A stretch of 64,000 nucleotides of DNA, taken from assembly GCF_021134715.1 (NCBI RefSeq), contig NC_060022.1:3601001-3665000 (forward strand), written 5' to 3'. This DNA comes from Daphnia pulex. Its lineage: Eukaryota; Arthropoda; Branchiopoda; Diplostraca; Daphniidae. Under the pieces are notes generated by a model. It saw nothing but the letters and a program-made list of their open reading frames with translations. It ran no database searches and was not told the DNA's origin. This document shows, in pieces, positions 58,101-64,000 of the stretch (its first letter is position 1; every line of letters begins with the position of its first letter). Both the position numbers and the translations under genes were made by a program.

Positions 58101-59697
58101 GGACCGACTTTGTATGGACAGGTGTATTGATTGGATGTACCTTTTTTGGATTTTTCAGATGTTTTTAAAACGGAATCCATTGGACAAGAGCAAATGTGTC
58201 GTCGAGCGCAAACCTTTCGACAGCACCGACGATTTCGTCAAAATTCTGCCCATCACAGCCAAAAATGCTTCGGCCGTTCCTTTGATGCCCATCATCTCTG
58301 GCGAGCGCATTTCCATCATCTGCTCCAGCGATGATGATGAAAATATGTCCGACATGGATGAAGAGGATGATTCCGGTTTAATCCATTCCAGGCCGATTAT
58401 GATGCCGTTTGATTTGAGCCGTCCCCAAATGAGGATTCATCCATTTGGCATGATGGGAGGCATGCCAATGAATTCCCCCAACGGACCGATGCCCTTCCCG
58501 ATGATGAATCACATGATGCAGCCACCACCGAGATCCATGAGGCCACAACTACCCCTCAATCTCACTCCTCCTTCCTTCGATTTCAATAATGCCCTGCTGG
58601 AACAGCGCCTTTTAAATCCTTTCAATGTCCCCCCTCCACCATCACAGATGCGATCTCCCTTCCAGTCTTTCCCGGCTGGACGGCCTTTCCGTTTCCCGGA
58701 GGTTAACCTCCGCCAAATGCAACCAGTTTCCCCTCCGCCACCTCAATTCCAGCCGTTCCATCAACGCCCGCTCGACAGCCACGCCATGGCCGAGAAACGT
58801 TTCAATCTCCCGTCCGACCTCGTTCCGGACAATAGTCAGGAGAAATCTCATGTTCCGGAACATCGCGGTATGGACACTGCCGGTCCAGTTAGACCATCTC
58901 TTGTCACGGTCCGCCCTATTCCTCTCTTCCGAGAACGCGAGCCCAGCCCAGACTTTCCGAGCTTCCCGGAAGGTCTTCTTAGCCTTTTAGAGGAATTGCC
59001 TGGTATCCTGGGAGCCGAGGAGCCACAACCCGTCCAGCGACTATCGATCCAGCCTGGACAACCAGACCTTCCCGTCTTCCGTGTCCCGAAATTCCTATTG
59101 AGCACTCCTGGACCGAAAGAAGTCGAAGCCAGTACCGAAAAGCGCAACGGCCCAGCCCAATTGCCAGCTCGTCCAGTTACACTACCTTTCTTGCAAGTTC
59201 CTCCTTTGCCGGCCGCTCTAGTGGCCAAAGAGCGCTCGGCTCCTATTCCAGTCAACATTCCTTTCTTGAACGTCCGCAACTCCGCTCCATCCGCGCCCAA
59301 CCCAATCATACCGGCGCCGGATCGCCGCCAGGGGCGCGCTTCTTTCTTCGAGCGTCTGATGGACTCGATCCTCTCTCCTGTTAGCAACCGCCAGCCTTCA
59401 TCTAAGAACGAAAAATCCTCGTCCGTGGAATCCGCCGATACTCGTGCCGCCCAGCCAGTTCGTACCGGAGGTCGAGGACTCCGTACTATGCCTGAAAGTG
59501 GACCAGTTGTTGATCGCGGAGTAATTGTTGCTCGTCCTATCGCACCAGAAGAGGAAGCCATTGCACCCGAACAGGATCGCCGTGCCAGAGCGCACTGTAA
59601 GCTCCTTAATATTGTCAATTATTCTAGCGCATTTTAATTGATTTCTTTCTTGTTTTCTTTTCCAGTTATCCAGCCGCGCTCCTTGAAGGTTAATTGA
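55152..59697 (+). CDS. type II membrane protein with acidic and proline-rich ectodomain, unrecognised
   Basis: Five exons: 55152-55277, 55340-55525, 57849-58082, 58159-59596, 59666-59697, phase-consistent, about 671 residues; the second intron is 2.3 kb and empty. A 60-residue Ser/Glu-rich cytoplasmic head precedes one helix (LIAITVVAVALILGTAIVLA). Outside the membrane come a Ser/Ala linker, an acidic segment (DTDGDLLEEFLENEGKIL) and a folded-looking stretch (KRNPLDKSKCVVERKPFDST, VKILPITAKNA). Then an Asp/Glu cluster and a Met/Pro-rich region (GMMGGMPMNSPNGPMPFPMM) lead into a long Pro/Arg-rich tail. There are two ectodomain cysteines in the visible core. The layout resembles uncharacterised insect membrane proteins, but I cannot name the family. 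Matrix or cuticle attachment is a guess. Confidence 0.85.
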
Positions 59698-61105
59698 ATC
59701 ACGTTTTTATAAAATGGCTGAACACAGACTGTGCAGCACTTGTTATTTTTGGTGACGAAGACATCCGTCCGCGCAATTTTTTTTTTTTTGAACGAAAATT
59801 CGTCTTTTTTAGAAACGTCCATAAAGAAATACCGTATTTCTTTTTTTAAGGAGATAAAATCCCCGTTTTTATTACTTTACGATTCTATATTCTGTCCACC
59901 TGCAATTCTAATATTTTCACTCTACACTATATTATTGGTTATCACATTTAACCATGTACAAAGTGCGTGCGTTCTTCTGCGGAAAAATTACTAAACTTTA
60001 AGAAAGAGAAAAATGTTCGGACATTTTTATGAAAGATCTACACCGAAAACATTAACCCGTTCGTCAACAGGTGCGTCATATCTTGGTTAAACGGTAGTGT
60101 GTAATCAGTAGCCTACTGGGTCAATTTACCTAAAGACGTTGAGATACGGTGAACAGCGCGTCGGGTACAAAACAAAAGTGATGGATATGTTAACTGACCA
60201 ATAAACATATGACTGTTCTGTACCACAAATTTCGTTTTCATTCAATCAAAAAAGTAAAAGGCAAACTTGTGTGCCAGCTGATTAAAAGCCCAATTTGTGC
60301 TAGACGTTTTGATGTCACCTAGTTCTTCGCCGTGGCACCCTTTTTCTACTGGTTGCGCTTATATAAGTGCCATTAAGGTCTTTGGCTATGTTTTTCTTTT
60401 GGTCTGGATTGAGAATGCCCAAATTTGTACAAATTAATAGCAAATACGGTCAAACACTTGCAATAAGACTTTATACGTCTTGTTTAGCTGCGGTTCTCTT
60501 GGCTTCTCATACCTCTTTTGGCCTAATGTTATGCATACGTACACCCACCTTTAAGTCGGAATTCCCAATTTCGACAGGTTTTGACTTTGCCCGGGTCGCT
60601 TGTTCACATGGGGGTTAGAATAATTTAAAAAACAAACCGAAAAGGAAAACATGAAAATTAAGAGATTTTCAATCCTTATTAAAAGCGCTTGGAGGGTTGT
60701 GCAGTTATATAAAATAAAACTTGTGGGAGCATTGGTCGTACATATTTTACACTTACATTTCTTATATTCAACTCTCTTAAATCGATCAAAGTGCCTTTCT
60801 GATGTGGAACCAGTTATCTTCCACATAAGCTTAAACTAAAAAGCTCTAAGTTGATTTCTCTTTCTTTTTACGTACATAAAGTTTTCTTTTCCATCGGGCT
60901 GTGTTGACTTATCACGCTGTCGTATGCGCTGGAGGGCACCATAAAACAGGTACAAATTCTATACGCTTGGATCAGTTTTACTCACGTACTGAAGCAGTGC
61001 AATTTAAAATTTTCAGTTCGTGATTGGATTCCTTTCTGAGCAAACGTTTCTATTTGCTGAGACCCTCTCCATTCATCGAGTAAAATAGCGACAGCAACTG
61101 GTAAC
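59698..61105. other. intergenic, no gene seen
   Basis: Short open frames at 60367-60618 (+) and 60551-60826 (-) have no start, splice or domain support. It holds the promoter of the PDSS1 gene. Confidence 0.5.
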
Positions 61106-62776
61106 ATGAGTGGATTTCTTTCTAGCCAGAGATTGGCTCTGCAACTAGCGTCTCGCCATTTTCGTGAAGGCTACAGCGGTTTGTTCAAACACCAGTGTTT
61201 ATTATCCAAGCACACACCTTTGCTTAAACACGAAAACCAGGTATAACGAAAATCATTTTTTAAAGAAAATTTCTTTTACAGTTGTTGTAATTTACAATTA
61301 GATTCAAACTGGAGTTCCAAATATCACGCACATCGCCACTGCTGTACCAAAAACCGAAAATTTCGGACTCCGGGAAGATGTTGTGATCCGGCAAGACCTA
61401 ACGGGTCTTTACAACGGCATCCGAGAGGTGTTATTTTTTAAAATAGATATTAGACACCCAATTTTTACTAACGAAAATTGCAATAATTTTGTCAAGTCTT
61501 TGAGTGAAACTCAGGCAACACTTGTACCAATTGCTCAATATTATTTCGATGGAGAGGGTAAAGCAATACGGCCAGTGATTACAATGTTAATGGCCAAAGC
61601 CATCAACTACCATATCAATGAAAACTCACAGTATGTTTGAATACTTTTCCTTTTTATTATACCTGTGAGACTAATCACGCTAATACATCCGCAATTCTTT
61701 TAAATTTACAGAAATGTGGTTGAAAAACAGAAGAAGGTGGCACAAATTGTCGAAATGATTCATACAGCCTCTTTGGTTCATGACGACATGATTGATGCGG
61801 CTGACAGTAGGAGAAACAAATCCTCTGTGAACAAAGTTTGGGGCCCAAGAAAGGTGACAAAAGTCAACATTTTCGAAACATTTTCCCTTTTTTTTTAATA
61901 ATTCCTTTTTTATAGTCGATCGTAGCGGGTGATTATGTGTTTGGGCGTTCGATTGAGATGTGCGCTGCAATCGAAAACCACGAAGTTTATAACTTGATAA
62001 CTAAGGTAGTAAAAACGATAACGACGATTCATTCATTCAAATCTTCAGAACGCGAAGCTAATTCTTATAAACAATGATGCAGATTGTTTCTGAATTGGTT
62101 AGTGGAGAACTAATGCAACTCGACGGTAGCGCAAACGCAGAGGAGAGGTTCGAGCACTACCTGGAAAAAACCTTTAAGAAAACCGCTAGTCTGATTGCTA
62201 ATAGCTGCCAAGCAGTACGACATTCCTTAAAATCATTAGAAAAATATAAGATTCTTTAATCGATCAGAATAATTGTTGGTATCAAGGTTTCGGTTCTCGC
62301 TGGAGCTAGCTCAGCTACACAAACAAGCGCTTTTCAATTTGGTCGGCAACTGGGAATGGCATTCCAATTGGTTGACGACTTGTTGGATTTTGTTTCCACT
62401 TCTGCGCAACTGGGGAAACCAGCAGCAGCTGATCTACGCCTTGGACTGGCCACTGCTCCAGTTTTGTATGCTGCACGGAAGGTACGCAGGACTGGTTGGT
62501 TCAGTTTTGCCAAGTTTTCGAAACTTTCTAAAATGATACAACTATTGATTTTAGTTTCCAGAGCTTAATGCGCTTATTCTAAGAAGATTCAAAGAGCCAG
62601 GAGATGTTGAAACCGCCTTCGACTTAGTCCTTCGTTCTGACGGATTACAGCGAACTAAAGAATTGGCTGGCCAATATTGCGATGACGCCGTGACTCAATT
62701 AGCTCAACTATCGCCATCGCCTTATCAACAAGTTTTATTTACATTGACCCACGAATTATTGAACCGGATGAAGTAA
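61106..62776 (+). CDS. PDSS1: all-trans decaprenyl-diphosphate synthase subunit 1
   Basis: Builds the isoprenoid side chain of ubiquinone in mitochondria together with PDSS2. Eight exons: 61106-61240, 61302-61427, 61497-61630, 61712-61853, 61916-62005, 62083-62214, 62287-62481, 62555-62776, phase-consistent, 391 residues. The N-terminus is Arg/Leu/Ser-rich, as in a mitochondrial presequence. Catalytic signs: YYFDGEGKAIRPV, the first aspartate-rich motif HDDMIDAADSRR with downstream VNKVWGPRK, FEHYLEKTFKKTASLIANSC, the second motif LVDDLLDF with QLGKPAAADLRLGLATAPVL, and PGDVETAFDLVLRSDGLQRT. The second intron (69 bases) is stop-free and in frame; removing it restores the exact family spacing between IRE and YYFDG, so it is spliced. 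Confidence 0.96.
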
Positions 62777-63350
62777 GGATCGAAAAAAAAAAAAAATACT
62801 AACCAATCACAACAATATTCAAATACTTCTCGTGTTGGGTAAATTTTATTGCGATTTCCATTTGTATAAATGAACACCCAAATATTGGAGGGAAATAATC
62901 ATATAAACGAAATAAATACTAATAAAGTGAAAGAATAAAAAACTAAGTATAATTGTAAATCCTCACTACATTATATTTTTTTAAACGATAGCAAAAACTG
63001 TTAAAGGCTGAAATTAAAGTATCAAAGTTAAAAAGAAAAATATTTCCCCATAAGAATTTAAATTATGGATTCCAGAATTAGCTCTTATTGCACACAGCAA
63101 AACAAAAACTCGTTTCCAATTGCAGTCCAGTCAGTCTACGATCCTATTTGCATACTCAAATTTGGAGCTTTTGATTTTCCCACTCAATTTCTGAGTTGCC
63201 AGTTTGTCAAATACAAAATAGTTCTCGAAAGCCAGTTATCCCCACTGCTCACCGGAGAGCGCTGACATCGTTGCTAAAGCAAATTAGCAAACACGAGAAA
63301 AAGCAAACAGCTGTAGGTGTTCTGCATCCATAAGATACTCTCGTTTAAGG
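62777..63350. other. intergenic, no gene seen
   Basis: AT-rich spacer between two genes on the same strand, with A/T-rich polyadenylation-like hexamers around 62905-62940. Confidence 0.5.
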
Positions 63351-64000
63351 ATGGCTGCCCAAATTTCTCGTGTAAATGCGGTTGCATTTCTTCGAACAGG
63401 TAAAAATTAACAAAATGCATTTTATTTTAGGGCGTGTATTTTTTCTCAGTTTTGAAATCACATTAGTGTTTCGCCATTTCTGTTTTCATTTTCCTAACGT
63501 CGGATTTTCGTCACAGTTGTGATAACTGATAAGTCACTACCGGTATTTTAACTGTTTTATTTTTCCTAAACCTTCTCAAGGAACGCGCAATGTTTCCACC
63601 GGAATGCCGGCCCTTTACGCGGCTAAACAGAAAACCAAACTTTCATTAGCCAGACCTAACCAAAAGAATATTGTGTTGGTTGATGCTGTGAGAACCCCGT
63701 TTTTGCTGTCTGGGACAAGTTATGCGAAACTTATGCCTCATGATCTGGCCCGGAATGCATTACTGTATGTATTTCAATGCAAATAATTTTCCTTTGATAA
63801 TGTAATAAGCAATTACTTACAGGGGTTTGGTTCAGAAAACTGGGCTTCCCAAAGAGCTTGTTGAATACATTGCTTTTGGCACTGTGATACAAGAAGTCAA
63901 AACTTCAAATATTGCCAGAGAAGCTGCTCTTGGAGCTGGTTTCTCTGACAAGACACCAGCTCATACAGTCACAATGGCTTGTATTAGTTCAAATCAAGCC
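63351..64000 (+). CDS. HADHB: mitochondrial trifunctional enzyme beta subunit, 3-ketoacyl-CoA thiolase (3' end outside window)
   Basis: Last step of long-chain beta-oxidation: thiolytic cleavage of 3-ketoacyl-CoA. Exons so far: 63351-63399, 63581-63764 and 63833 to beyond the window, phase-consistent. [20 protein letters not shown] looks like a mitochondrial presequence. The thiolase N-terminal domain follows: [60 protein letters not shown] and [13 protein letters not shown], which includes the nucleophilic cysteine of the active site. The combination of RTPF and ACISSNQ is that of HADHB rather than of other thiolases. Confidence 0.95.

Noticed and set aside
58848-59618. 256-codon antisense frame over the Pro-rich membrane protein exon
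   Set aside because: It arises from the strand opposite to a G/C-rich exon with a clear sense frame and splice sites.
61428-61496. Retention of the second PDSS1 intron as coding
   Set aside because: It stays open, but removing it gives exactly the family spacing of 14 residues between IRE and YYFDG.
1-64000. Intact mobile elements, CRISPR arrays, rRNA genes
   Set aside because: No reverse transcriptase, transposase or integrase text, no long terminal repeats and no spaced direct repeats were seen.

Overview
This is a eukaryotic, intron-rich window with short introns (mostly 46-110 bases) and very compact genes. Protein-level matches (choline transporter, VGAT, TRPA, chitin-binding cuticle protein, large families of C1q/fibrinogen-like and short-chain collagen genes) point to an arthropod, most likely a branchiopod crustacean of the Daphnia type. 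The organism is inferred from gene content and style; no search was possible. All gene models below were built by hand from splice signals and were checked for phase across every junction.

Layout. 1-2929 (-): TRPA ankyrin channel running off the left edge. 4672-5149 (-): a small unrecognised exon pair. 5481-8345 (-): high-affinity choline transporter, 11 exons. 9312-9848 (-): RR-type cuticle protein. 11223-12823 (-) and 15574-18058 (-): two secreted collagens. 18.4-21.3 kb (+): remnants or exons of an unrecognised secreted-protein gene. 22276-25937 (-): a remarkable stretch of 12 phase-compatible exons that starts as CHMP5/Vps60 (ESCRT-III) and ends as the C-terminal half of LSM14/Trailer hitch, with two internal tandem duplications and a 5' half of tRNA-Ser in one intron. 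27697-29273 (+): an unrecognised gene built from serially duplicated phase-1 exons that each open with QCRDC. 29949-31523 (-): third collagen. 32881-34878, 36067-37892 and 40329-42239 (-): three paralogous genes with an N-terminal membrane or signal segment, a Caspr/fibrinogen-like region and a C-terminal C1q domain. 43941-44537 (+): small secreted protein with a clear TATA/Inr promoter. 46807-48585 (-): vesicular GABA transporter. 52318-53062 (+): prefoldin subunit 4. 55152-59697 (+): type II membrane protein with a long proline-rich ectodomain. 61106-62776 (+): decaprenyl-diphosphate synthase subunit 1. 63351-end (+): trifunctional enzyme beta subunit (thiolase), running off the right edge.

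How the genes relate. Two genes serve transmitter handling (choline re-uptake for acetylcholine, vesicular GABA loading), a third senses stimuli (TRPA). The collagens, the cuticle protein and the C1q/fibrinogen-like genes are extracellular-matrix, cuticle or recognition proteins and occur as local paralog groups, which suggests tandem or near-tandem duplication. The right end holds housekeeping genes (prefoldin, ubiquinone side-chain synthesis, mitochondrial beta-oxidation).

I saw no CRISPR array, no intact transposon or retroelement coding region and no complete tRNA or rRNA gene. The most unusual items are the CHMP5-LSM14 exon chain and the QCRDC exon-repeat gene.
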